A DNA stretch of 64,000 bases from Sedimentisphaera sp050251615 (lineage in GTDB: Bacteria > Planctomycetota > Phycisphaerae > Sedimentisphaerales > Sedimentisphaeraceae). Shown piece by piece: positions 43,435-50,958 of this stretch. Below the pieces are notes generated by a model, which was not told where the DNA came from, made no database searches, and was given only the letters and a program-made list of their open reading frames with translations. The translations under genes and the position numbers were made by a program. Position 1 is the stretch's first letter. Each line of letters starts with the position of its first letter. The stretch covers positions 1-64,000 of the forward strand of contig JBFWMM010000008.1 of NCBI GenBank assembly GCA_050251615.1, in the 5' to 3' direction.

Positions 43435-43884
43435 ATGAGTTTATCGCAGAAATGTCAGTATGCAGTTCGTGCTGTCCTCGAGTTGTCCAAGTTTTACGGT
43501 GAAGGCCCTGTGCGCATACAGCACATAGCAGAAACACAAAACATACCTCAGAGATTCCTTGAAAATATTCTCAATGAAATGCGCAGTACCGGCATTGTAG
43601 AGTCAAGGCGCGGCGCCAAGGGTGGGTATTTGCTGAAAGTGGATCCGGCAGAACTGAGCATTGGGCAGGTTATAAGGTACATTGACGGACCGCTCAAGCA
43701 GGTTGCCTGTATTACCTCTTCTACATCTGAAGAATGCGAGTTGAAAGACAACTGCGTTCTGTCAGACATTTGGTCGCAAGGGCAGAAAGCTCTCGAAGAG
43801 ATATATGACAATGCCATGTTTGATCAGCTTGCCGCTGCGGACACTAAGCTTAAAGAAACAGGTGTTCTGAATTATTGCATTTGA
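43435..43884 (+). CDS. Rrf2-family regulator with IscR-like cysteine triad
   Basis: The 149-residue protein has the winged-helix Rrf2 fold: SQKCQYAVRAVLELS at the start, IPQRFLENILNEMRSTGIVESRRGAKGGY as recognition helix and wing. Cysteines 92, 101 and 107 (Cys-x8-Cys-x5-Cys) sit where IscR and NsrR hold their Fe-S cluster (IscR: 92, 98, 104), which suggests a cluster-binding sensor; CymR-type sulfur regulators do not carry this triad. ATG 43435 with AGGA upstream. It diverges from metY, so it is a candidate regulator of methionine/cysteine synthesis or of redox/iron state. That role is inferred from layout. Confidence 0.82.
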   Translation: MSLSQKCQYAVRAVLELSKFYGEGPVRIQHIAETQNIPQRFLENILNEMRSTGIVESRRGAKGGYLLKVDPAELSIGQVIRYIDGPLKQVACITSSTSEECELKDNCVLSDIWSQGQKALEEIYDNAMFDQLAAADTKLKETGVLNYCI

Positions 43885-43996
43885 TTCCTCGAACTCTCTG
43901 GTTAGGGCCCCGAAAAACAAATAAGCCTGCGGTATAACAAAACGCCCCAAGCATTATTTCTTCATTACCGGATTTGAAACGATGGGGAAACATCTC

Positions 43997-44416
43997 TCAA
44001 GCCTTATCGCAGTCGCTCTTTACAAGTGAGAACTTGAGCGAAGCAGTAATCAAAACGGCGCTTAACAGCATGCCGAGAGAAATCCCTGCGAAATTGCACA
44101 TCAAATCAAGCGGATCAACGCTTCGTTCCACAAAAGCCTGGCTTAGCTCATCACCCACTGTAAACAGGCCCAGTAAGGCGGCGGTGATTGTGAGTGATTT
44201 GCGGTTTTCGTAAAATCTAAATCGAGAATAAACGCAGTAAAGCGTAGAAAGCCCCGTATAGGCGATTATATGCAGGAGCTTATCTCCGAAAAAATCAATG
44301 ATACCTCCATAGTTCTTTTTCAAGTCAACCATGGATGCGTGCGTGAGATAAAGTAGAAGGATTGTATAAAGAACAGCGAGAGTCAGGGCAATGTTTGAGG
44401 CTGTTTTTACTGTCAT
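43997..44416 (-). CDS. VanZ-family membrane protein
   Basis: The 139-residue protein has about four predicted helices. YTGLSTLYCVYSRF, LLGLFTVGDELSQAFVE and DPLDLMCNFAGISLG follow the VanZ-like pattern, with conserved acidic residue pairs (GDKLLH, DE, DP.D). The family is found in teicoplanin-resistance clusters and elsewhere with unknown role. It is last on a minus-strand group with the MazG-like and Rrf2 genes, 35 nt after the MazG-like gene. Function in envelope stress is only a possibility. Confidence 0.8.
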   Translation of the reverse strand: MTVKTASNIALTLAVLYTILLLYLTHASMVDLKKNYGGIIDFFGDKLLHIIAYTGLSTLYCVYSRFRFYENRKSLTITAALLGLFTVGDELSQAFVERSVDPLDLMCNFAGISLGMLLSAVLITASLKFSLVKSDCDKA

Positions 44417-44451
44417 ACAAAAACCTTTCAGGCCTGAATATCAAACAGACC

Positions 44452-44718
44452 CTATTTATGCCCTTCGGCTTGGCGATCGATATATTTTTCTTTTATCGCC
44501 AGCTCCATATCAACATCATTGATATTAGCCAGCGTACAGAGCCACGCGAATACATCCGCAAACTCCTCTTTTTTGTTTGCGTGATCATCGCCAGCCAGCG
44601 CGGTTGCAAGCTCACCCACCTCCTCTATAAACCAGAGGAAAGTGGCGCTACTGCCGCGCTGTCGGTCGATTTTGCCGTATCTGGCCTCGATCAATTCCTG
44701 AAATTGAGAAATCTGCAT
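44452..44718 (-). CDS. MazG-like nucleotide pyrophosphohydrolase
   Basis: The 88-residue all-alpha protein carries metal ligands EExxE (Glu32, 33, 36) and ExxD (Glu52, Asp55), the MazG signature. Such enzymes hydrolyse nucleoside triphosphates to monophosphates, and short forms often act as house-cleaning enzymes. Its ATG shares one base with the stop of the upstream Rrf2 gene (TAATG), so translation is coupled. Confidence 0.85.
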   Translation of the reverse strand: MQISQFQELIEARYGKIDRQRGSSATFLWFIEEVGELATALAGDDHANKKEEFADVFAWLCTLANINDVDMELAIKEKYIDRQAEGHK

Positions 44719-45128
44719 TAAGTGAGATTGCCTTCAATCAGGTCAGCTAAGGTTACCTTGGCAAGATATTCCTTGGTAACTTCGATTGAAGAATTGCAGG
44801 CGTTTACAATGTTCCGCATGTAGCTGATATCATCGCAATCCTCGGGAAGTACTATTTCGCTTACCGGAGGGCCGTCAACGGCAACGATAACATCAAGTAC
44901 TGACACTTCTGCCGGCTGCTTGTGGAGGTAGAAACCACCACGGGGCCCGCGTTTGCTCCTGAGTATCCCTGCCTTAACAAGGTTTTGAAGAATCTTAAGA
45001 AGATATTCGAGTGGAATATCATACTCTTTGGAGATAGTTTTTGCCCTGATGGCAATCTTCCTGTCTCCGTTGAGGGCTATATAGCACACTGAAATCAAGC
45101 CATAACCCGTAGATCTACTGTACTTCAT
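44718..45128 (-). CDS. Second Rrf2-family regulator, no cysteine triad
   Basis: The 136-residue winged-helix protein shows RSTGYGLISVCYIAL, then IPLEYLLKILQNLVKAGILRSKRGPRGGFYL as helix and wing. Only Cys15, 98 and 111 are present and do not make an IscR-like triad. ATG 45128 has GGAG upstream; a longer frame begins in a different context and is rejected. It is the first gene of the Rrf2-MazG-VanZ group. Its signal and targets are unknown. Confidence 0.82.
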   Translation of the reverse strand: MKYSRSTGYGLISVCYIALNGDRKIAIRAKTISKEYDIPLEYLLKILQNLVKAGILRSKRGPRGGFYLHKQPAEVSVLDVIVAVDGPPVSEIVLPEDCDDISYMRNIVNACNSSIEVTKEYLAKVTLADLIEGNLT

Positions 45129-45305
45129 TTGAAGTAACTCCCAAAAAAAACCTGTAATAATTTGAACGGTGCAAGCTTTGCCTGATTTTACGCCCGCACA
45201 ACACATTGTCTATTATGTCATTTTTTTGAGTATTATTCAAGCTTTTTTTTAAATGTTTTCCTTAATAGCCCAATTTTTTCAAAAAAAGCCAAAAAAACTT
45301 AACAA

Positions 45306-46433
45306 TTACGACTTCGATATAGAGAAGCCGCTATCCCAATCTTTCCAGACCGCTTCATACCCCATTGTTTTGAGAAGTATCTCCATCTCAGCCGGAGTTC
45401 TTGAATCATCTATACAAAACTGTTCAACAGCCTCAGGTTGAGCATTTCCATAACCGCCGGGGTTTGTCTTTGACCCTGCGCTTAATTTGGTAACGCAAAT
45501 GTCAATCAGATGATTGCGGAACTCACGGCTTTCACGCGTTGAAAGAACGATACCGACATCGGGGAAACAAAGCCTCAGAGCAAACATCATTTTGACAAGC
45601 GCTTCATCAGGTACAAATTCCACGAAATCAGGTAGTACCTGTTCTGCGGGACGTATTCTCGGGAATGACACCGAAACTTGACTCTTCCAGTAGCGTTTCA
45701 TTAAAAAGGCACAATGCTCTGCGAGGGCTAAAGTCTCTCTGCGCCAATCGCCGAGGCCGAGAAGGGTGCCTATGCCAATTCTGCGAAATCCGGCTTCGGC
45801 CGCCCTTTGCGGAGTATCCAGACGCCAGTAATAGTCCTTTTTGGGGCCTTTTGTGTGGAGTTCCGAATACAGCACAGGGTCGTAAGTTTCCTGGTAGATG
45901 GTAATGCCGTCAATTCCGGCATCGAAGAGTTTTTTGTACTGGTCAGTCGAACAGGGGTAAATCTCAATGTCTATTGCGGCGAAAGACTTGCGCAGTTTTG
46001 AGGCGAGCTGCGCAAAAAACTCAACTGAAGCGTGTCTCGGGTCTTCCCCTGAAAGGAGCAGAATATGCCTGAATCCCTCTGAGGCTATTATCTCACCCTG
46101 TTCGACTGCCTGCTCAACGGTGATTCTTGTGCGCTCGAATTTGTGTTCGGTGCTGAAACCGCAGTACTTGCAATTGTTCCGGCAGTAGTTGGAGACATAC
46201 AGCGGTACATAAAGCTGCTTTGCTCTACCGAATCGCTGAAGAGTTAGCAGGCGTGCGGCAGTGGCAATTGACTCAAGGCTGCGTGAGGCGGCATCACTCA
46301 AAAGAGCCTTGAGACGCCTCGGGCTGTAACCCTGCGCTCGCAGCATATCGGCAAGCACTGAATCAGAGCAGTCGAACTCCCCCACCATATCACGGGTGAA
46401 ATAATTGTCATCAAGGCGAAATAAATCATTCAT
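45306..46433 (-). CDS. thiH: 2-iminoacetate synthase ThiH (radical SAM)
   Basis: ThiH cleaves tyrosine to 2-iminoacetate for the thiazole ring. The cluster cysteines are Cys84, Cys88 and Cys91 in CRNNCKYC, followed by the C-terminal BATS-type region. HydG is the closest alternative, but the ThiFSG context settles ThiH. ATG 46433 overlaps the thiG stop by 8 nt with a GAGGAGG site. The protein is 375 residues. It depends on anaerobic or low-oxygen conditions. Confidence 0.92.
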   Translation of the reverse strand: MNDLFRLDDNYFTRDMVGEFDCSDSVLADMLRAQGYSPRRLKALLSDAASRSLESIATAARLLTLQRFGRAKQLYVPLYVSNYCRNNCKYCGFSTEHKFERTRITVEQAVEQGEIIASEGFRHILLLSGEDPRHASVEFFAQLASKLRKSFAAIDIEIYPCSTDQYKKLFDAGIDGITIYQETYDPVLYSELHTKGPKKDYYWRLDTPQRAAEAGFRRIGIGTLLGLGDWRRETLALAEHCAFLMKRYWKSQVSVSFPRIRPAEQVLPDFVEFVPDEALVKMMFALRLCFPDVGIVLSTRESREFRNHLIDICVTKLSAGSKTNPGGYGNAQPEAVEQFCIDDSRTPAEMEILLKTMGYEAVWKDWDSGFSISKS

Positions 46434-47220
46434 CGGTTGCCTCCTCGTTCCCTCTAAGAAAGCCGGTGAGCGGGCTGGAGGCACTTGCTGTATTACTGAC
46501 AGCTCCCGGGCCTGAAAGGCGCCCGATGCGCCCGCTTTCGACAGCCATGGCAAACGCGCGCGCCATACTCACCGGATTATCGCATACCGCGATAGCCGTG
46601 TTTACAAGTACCGCGTCCGCTCCCATTTCCATCGCATCAGCGGCGTGAGAGGGCAGGCCAAGCCCCGCGTCAACGACTACTGGAACAGATGCCTGCGAAA
46701 TAATAATCTCAATGGCGCTTCTCGTTGAAATACCTTTGTTCGTACCTATGGGGCTGGCAAGCGGCATAACGGTAGCGCAGCCGGCATCTTCGAGCTTTCT
46801 CGCAAGCACAGGGTCAGCGTTGATGTACGGCAACACAATAAAACCATCCTTTACGAGCTCCTCTGCCGCTTTAAGCGTTTCAACGGGATCCGGAAGAAGA
46901 TAGTACGGATCGGGCGTTACCTCAAGCTTTACCCACTCGATTCCGCTTGCTGCTCTGGCAAGCCTTGCCAGGCGAACCGCCTCCACTGCATCTCTTGCAC
47001 CTGAAGTATTCGGCAGCAGCTGACATTTCTGCCGGTCTATGGCTTGAAGCATATTGTCGTCAGGATTTTCAATATCCACACGCCTCAGTGCCACAGTTAC
47101 CATTTCAGAGCCGCTTGCCTCAATTGCAGCGCTCATCATCTCATTGGAAGCGAACTTTCCCGTACCGATAAACAGCCTTGAAGAAAATTCTCTGCCCGCT
47201 ATAACGAGTTTGTCGCTCAT
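46426..47220 (-). CDS. thiG: Thiazole synthase ThiG
   Basis: ThiG builds the thiazole phosphate from 1-deoxyxylulose 5-phosphate, 2-iminoacetate and ThiS-thiocarboxylate. The 264-residue TIM-barrel protein has Lys98 in EWVKLE for the Schiff base and VVVDAGLGLPSHAADAMEMG near the phosphate site. ATG 47220 has GGAGG upstream; it begins 1 nt after the thiS stop. It overlaps thiH by 8 nt. Confidence 0.95.
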   Translation of the reverse strand: MSDKLVIAGREFSSRLFIGTGKFASNEMMSAAIEASGSEMVTVALRRVDIENPDDNMLQAIDRQKCQLLPNTSGARDAVEAVRLARLARAASGIEWVKLEVTPDPYYLLPDPVETLKAAEELVKDGFIVLPYINADPVLARKLEDAGCATVMPLASPIGTNKGISTRSAIEIIISQASVPVVVDAGLGLPSHAADAMEMGADAVLVNTAIAVCDNPVSMARAFAMAVESGRIGRLSGPGAVSNTASASSPLTGFLRGNEEATDE

Positions 47221-47221
47221 T

Positions 47222-47428
47222 TCATCCACCTCCGACAAATCTGATCAATTCAATTATTTGTGAGTCTGCAAGCAGAACTTTATCGAAGCTGGTGCGCTCA
47301 ATAATACTGCCGTCAACCTCAGCCACAACAGTAGCCGAGTCCAGCCCGTACAATTCTATAAGCTCGGAAAGTGTGCGGGGGTGAGCCCCTGCAAAAAGTC
47401 TTTCCTTGCCGTTTACAGTAAGTTTCAT
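47222..47428 (-). CDS. thiS: Sulfur carrier protein ThiS
   Basis: The 68-residue ubiquitin-fold protein ends in Gly-Gly, the site of adenylation and thiocarboxylation, preceded by a final FVGGG. It donates sulfur to ThiG. ATG overlaps the thiF stop (ATGA). Confidence 0.94.
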   Translation of the reverse strand: MKLTVNGKERLFAGAHPRTLSELIELYGLDSATVVAEVDGSIIERTSFDKVLLADSQIIELIRFVGGG

Positions 47429-48051
47429 TTCAGTAGTAATTCCAATACTTTGTTTGCCTGATGATTGGCCGCTATCGCAACTCTCGCTGCATAAAGCCCG
47501 CTAACTTTATCAATTCCGCTCTCCATGTCCCCGACAAGAAAGAAGCGTTCGTTTATTTGTCTGGTAATTATGTCGTTACTTCTGCCGTATCCGGCAAGAC
47601 CGCTCGCCGCGATTATAGGCACCTCGAGCTTTGTTAAAACCGTTTCCACAATCTCCTGCTTGGCCGATGGCCTGTCAAAACACTCGCATATCACATCGCA
47701 ACCGGCAAATATATCTCTGATATTATCAGCTCCTGCTCGAATTTGATGTTTTTCTATTCGCACCACCGGCGAAATGCTTTTGAGGATACTTTCAAGGGCA
47801 TCTGTTTTCGGCCTGCCGATGTCGCAAAGCCTGTACTGCTGGCGGTTGATGTTGCTCATCTCCACTACGTCAAAATCACAAATGACAAGCCGCCCCACTC
47901 CGCTTCTCGCCAGGGAAACGGCAACATTGCTCCCGAGCCCGCCAAGCCCCGCTATGCCAGCGCAACTGCCGGAGAGTTTGTGGTATAACTCCGTACCGCA
48001 GTTGTTCTGCAACATTGTTTTGAATTGTTCATATTCGTTTTCGTTATACAT
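47425..48051 (-). CDS. thiF: ThiF-type adenylyltransferase for ThiS
   Basis: The 208-residue E1-like enzyme adenylates the ThiS C-terminus. GLGGLGSN at 35-42 is the ATP loop, followed by the acidic Asp59/Asp61 region and NINRQQY. It is the short ThiF form lacking the zinc CxxC pairs. ATG 48051 lies immediately after the T-run of the riboswitch terminator; a GGAGG in that terminator's arm would serve as ribosome site when unfolded. A longer reading from 48072 starts within the terminator and is rejected. Confidence 0.9.
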   Translation of the reverse strand: MYNENEYEQFKTMLQNNCGTELYHKLSGSCAGIAGLGGLGSNVAVSLARSGVGRLVICDFDVVEMSNINRQQYRLCDIGRPKTDALESILKSISPVVRIEKHQIRAGADNIRDIFAGCDVICECFDRPSAKQEIVETVLTKLEVPIIAASGLAGYGRSNDIITRQINERFFLVGDMESGIDKVSGLYAARVAIAANHQANKVLELLLK

Positions 48052-48082
48052 AAAAAAAGCACGCCTCCGCAAAGGCGTGCTT
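48052..48082 (-). terminator. Expression platform: intrinsic terminator of the TPP riboswitch
   Basis: AAGCACGCCT (48082-48073, minus strand) pairs with AGGCGTGCTT around a 6-nt loop and then seven T residues directly precede the thiF ATG. The GGAGG ribosome-site-like sequence lies in the loop and second arm. The end of the aptamer (AAGGCG) can pair with part of the first arm (CGCCTT), giving an alternative antiterminator. Confidence 0.85.
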
Positions 48083-48096
48083 ATAAAACTTTCGTC

Positions 48097-48190
48097 TTAT
48101 CCGCCTTCCTTCGCTGGTGTTAACCAATCAGGTTCAAAGGGTCGCTGCATCAGCAGCCTCTCAGCTTCTCAAGTGAAGCTCCCCCGGCTT
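48097..48190 (-). promoter_or_regulatory. TPP (thiamin pyrophosphate) riboswitch
   Basis: The minus strand carries the THI-box hallmarks in order: GGGGGAGC at the 5' side, GCTGAGAGG, ACCCTTTGAACCTGAT, GGTTAACACCAGCG and GAAGGAAGG. TPP would bind and promote formation of the downstream terminator, reducing thiFSGH. The aptamer is about 90 nt and lies 39-46 nt before the thiF start. Confidence 0.96.
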
Positions 48191-48196
48191 TCAGTT

Positions 48197-48225
48197 ATTC
48201 TACTTAAATCGGCGTCATAAAGCAA
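48197..48225 (-). promoter_or_regulatory. Candidate thi operon promoter
   Basis: On the minus strand TTGCTT (48225-48220) and TAGAAT (48202-48197) are 17 nt apart, placing the start at about the first base of the aptamer. Confidence 0.5.
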
Positions 48226-48241
48226 CAAACTTTTACCGCCT

Positions 48242-49741
48242 TCACTCATTTCCTTTTGTTTTATAGTCCCAGCGGTCTGTCCTGAACGGGTGCATCGGAA
48301 GGTCGCTTCGGTTTGCCAGATTCGGTAGGCTCGTTTCTTCTGTAAGGTTCCAGCCGTATCTTGCGGCCACAGGATTACGTACTTCCGGCGAAGAAAGAAC
48401 TATCGTATTGCGCTCAATCATTGCTGTTGCAGGATAGAAAATCCTGTCAATGCCGGCGATTTCAAAACCTTTAGCCTGATTGGAACCTTGCGTAAGGAAG
48501 CCGCGGAGAACATTATCAAAGAAAAGGCGCAGGGTATTCTTTTCAGAGCGAACCATTTTGAAAACCGGCCCGTCTCCGACAATCTGCGTCTGGCCAAAAA
48601 GTTTGCTGTATGAACGGATAAGCAACCTGTTACTCAGAGCAAGTTTGTTTTCCGGCGGAATATCATATGCCGGAACTGAATAAACATTGAATGAGCCGCT
48701 GAGCGCCTCGTCCTGAGCCTCCCACATCTCGGGAAGTTTTTTTCTTGCATCTTCAGGCAATCCCTGATAGCCAATCTGAACAATTATAAACGGCATTTCC
48801 TCGAAGCCCCACTGCTTGCGCCAATCCTCAATAAGCAGCGAAAGCAACGACTTGTACTGGTATGCTCTGTCGATGTTGTGCAAGCCCATATAGAGATAAG
48901 CACATCTGACTTTATAAGGTATCAGAGGTTTGATCATGGCGTTGAATGTTGATGTGGGCAGGAGAGTATAGTCGAGGTAACTCGGCTCAACCGGCCTCTC
49001 TGTTTCCGGGCTATCGAACCATGCCTTAGCCAGCTTGTTGTATTCATTGATTTCTGTGCGGTAGGCGTCGAGCTGAGGTAATCTTTTAACAATAGGTAGC
49101 ATTTCCTGCGACCTTGTGAGCGCGCCTCTGCTTATCCAGGATTCGAGCGTGCTGTTTGCACAGGTAGCGGAGATGATTCCGACAGGCTTACCGGTCTGGT
49201 CTTCGAGATTGCGGGCAAAGTAATAGGCCACAGCACTGAAGCTGCCGATATTCATGCCGGCTGCCTGTTTCCATCGCGCTGAAACATCTGATTCTTCGCG
49301 CTCTGAGATGCGCTCGGGCAAGGTGAAAAACCGCACATTCGGATTGTTCTCGCCAACTGCCTGCGTTGTGTTGGAAGTGGCCATTGAGACAGGGTACTGC
49401 AAGTATTCATCACCGCAAAACAGCATAACCTCGCCACTAAGTACGTTACGTATTATCACAAACTCCTGCATGGAACGCACCGAAAGGTCATACGCCTCTT
49501 CAGAAGGCGGTGGAGTCTTGATTTTGGCCGTCCATACACCTTTGGCATCGGCTCTTGTCATTGAAGCCCTCGGCATCCAGGAACCCTGTACTTCAATCTT
49601 ATCGTAAGGCTGAGCAGTGCCCCAGACCGGCACGATACTGTCGCACTGAAGTACCATTCCTTCCGAAAAAATGCTCGGCATAGTAATCTCTGCCGAACTG
49701 ATAGCGCAGATGGAGATAACTATCAATAAACTGTTACGCAT
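48242..49741 (-). CDS. Exported sialate O-acetylesterase homologue with altered catalytic motifs
   Basis: The 499-residue protein has a signal peptide and the N-terminal domain of sialate O-acetylesterases (PSIFSEGMVLQ, VPVWGTA). In this family the nucleophile lies in GQSNM after GEVW; here the same position reads GEVMLFCGDEYL, so the catalytic Ser is Glu112. The YQGExN motif reads YMGLHN and the His of the C-terminal DxxH motif is absent in DIPPENKLALSNRLL. It is therefore predicted to be inactive as an esterase or to have a new role. It is convergent with nothing and follows the thi leader on the same strand. Confidence 0.7.
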   Translation of the reverse strand: MRNSLLIVISICAISSAEITMPSIFSEGMVLQCDSIVPVWGTAQPYDKIEVQGSWMPRASMTRADAKGVWTAKIKTPPPSEEAYDLSVRSMQEFVIIRNVLSGEVMLFCGDEYLQYPVSMATSNTTQAVGENNPNVRFFTLPERISEREESDVSARWKQAAGMNIGSFSAVAYYFARNLEDQTGKPVGIISATCANSTLESWISRGALTRSQEMLPIVKRLPQLDAYRTEINEYNKLAKAWFDSPETERPVEPSYLDYTLLPTSTFNAMIKPLIPYKVRCAYLYMGLHNIDRAYQYKSLLSLLIEDWRKQWGFEEMPFIIVQIGYQGLPEDARKKLPEMWEAQDEALSGSFNVYSVPAYDIPPENKLALSNRLLIRSYSKLFGQTQIVGDGPVFKMVRSEKNTLRLFFDNVLRGFLTQGSNQAKGFEIAGIDRIFYPATAMIERNTIVLSSPEVRNPVAARYGWNLTEETSLPNLANRSDLPMHPFRTDRWDYKTKGNE

Positions 49742-49873
49742 ATTTGTTCCTTCAAAGGCAAAAAATCAACAATTTCCACTACTTGATAATAACGATAAGG
49801 CGCACAATAGCAAGCTGTGGAGCCCGTATGCGCCAAAATCGTCTTGAACATAAAATATATTTTGCTTAAACAG

Positions 49874-49901
49874 TTGTCATAGCATTTTGCGCGGTTATAA
49901 T
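49874..49901 (+). promoter_or_regulatory. Promoter of the lipoprotein operon
   Basis: TTGTCA is 16 nt from a perfect TATAAT at 49896-49901, with the ATG 55 nt further on. It is one of the best promoters in the window. Confidence 0.65.
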
Positions 49902-49955
49902 AAAAGACCGTTAGTGTTTTTTATACCTTACTTCTTAGAGATGAGCGGAGAAAAA

Positions 49956-50873
49956 ATGAAGCATTCGGTCTTTACTGCTTTTGTTTTGGGTGCGATGATG
50001 GTAATCGCTGGTTGCCAGGAATCACAGTTTAATCTTGTCTATCAACAGGGGCAGACTTCAACATACAAAGTTACACAGGATACAATAAAGGAAGTGAGCT
50101 TTGAACAACCCACCGCCGGCAAAAGCAAACTTGATAAGAATGTAGGGCATGTGGAGATGGTATTTGCTCAGACCCCGCTCAACATTGAAGAAAACGGAGA
50201 TGTCGTACTCGGGATAGTTGTCAAGGAGCTTGTTTTCCTGTCTAAAAGCGCCAAAGGAGTCAACATAGACTTTGACAGCAAGCGCGACAAGAATGCCCAG
50301 CTCTCAGGCGTAATCGGCGGCGAATATTCAATCAAAGTAACTCCCGCGGGGATAGTCAGCGTGGTTGACTCCTCAGACATTCGCTCAAAATGCAGGACAC
50401 CCGAGGCCAAAGCGCTGTTCAATGATGAAAACATTGTCGTTCGCCACACAATCGAAGGTGTTCCCTCAAGCCAGACGGAAGTTGCCAAAGGCAAAAGCTG
50501 GGTTAAGTATGGCACGACACCAAAAGGCGCTCTACAGGCCAAGTCTTTTGAGAAGGTTTATACCGTTGATGGTATAGATGATGGTGTAGCGTCAATAACT
50601 ATGACTGCCGATGAAACTTCCAAAGAGATTGAGGGCTTCGATGCCGGTAGCGGTTCGCTCGGTTTTATGGCCAATATCTTCGATAGTTCCTTTACGTATT
50701 CCGGCTCAATGAAGTACGATATGGTTAACGGTGTTATTGACAGCTTCAATGAGACTCTCGTTACCGAGCATATCGCCGCAGAACAGCCTAAAAACGTTTC
50801 TGAAGGCGAAGACAAAGGCCCCGATGTACTTACGATGAGATTTACCAGTACCCACTCGCTCGAAAAGCTCTGA
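49956..50873 (+). CDS. Lipoprotein of unknown function (first of two relatives)
   Basis: The 305-residue precursor has lipobox IAGC (Cys20). The mature protein is beta-rich with phrases KVTPAGIVSVVDS, GKSWVKYGTTPKG and GSMKYDMVNGVID that recur in the next lipoprotein as NPAGEIEDF, GKSWQYK and TTKYDSRNGVLL. No enzymatic motif is seen. ATG 49956 has CGGAG about 6 nt upstream; a longer frame from 49887 is unlikely. A terminator follows it, yet the second relative starts shortly after. Probably a planctomycete-specific exported protein. Confidence 0.75.
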   Translation: MKHSVFTAFVLGAMMVIAGCQESQFNLVYQQGQTSTYKVTQDTIKEVSFEQPTAGKSKLDKNVGHVEMVFAQTPLNIEENGDVVLGIVVKELVFLSKSAKGVNIDFDSKRDKNAQLSGVIGGEYSIKVTPAGIVSVVDSSDIRSKCRTPEAKALFNDENIVVRHTIEGVPSSQTEVAKGKSWVKYGTTPKGALQAKSFEKVYTVDGIDDGVASITMTADETSKEIEGFDAGSGSLGFMANIFDSSFTYSGSMKYDMVNGVIDSFNETLVTEHIAAEQPKNVSEGEDKGPDVLTMRFTSTHSLEKL

Positions 50874-50885
50874 ACACAAAAACAT

Positions 50886-50924
50886 AAACGTCCGCCGGAG
50901 CATTCGGCTTTGGCGGACGTTTTT
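50886..50924 (+). terminator. Intrinsic terminator after the first lipoprotein
   Basis: AACGTCCGCC pairs with GGCGGACGTT across a 15-nt loop and ends in a run of five T residues. It would reduce but may not abolish read-through into the next gene, which has no strong promoter of its own. Confidence 0.85.
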
Positions 50925-50958
50925 AAATATCTCACTGAATCAGAAACAGGTCTTACTC

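Noticed and set aside
45306..46433. Naming the radical SAM gene hydG because hydF is present
   Set aside because: It overlaps thiG within thiFSGH and lies under a TPP riboswitch.
48051..48072. Longer thiF start inside the terminator
   Set aside because: The terminator arm would be coding, and the downstream ATG matches ThiF N-termini better.
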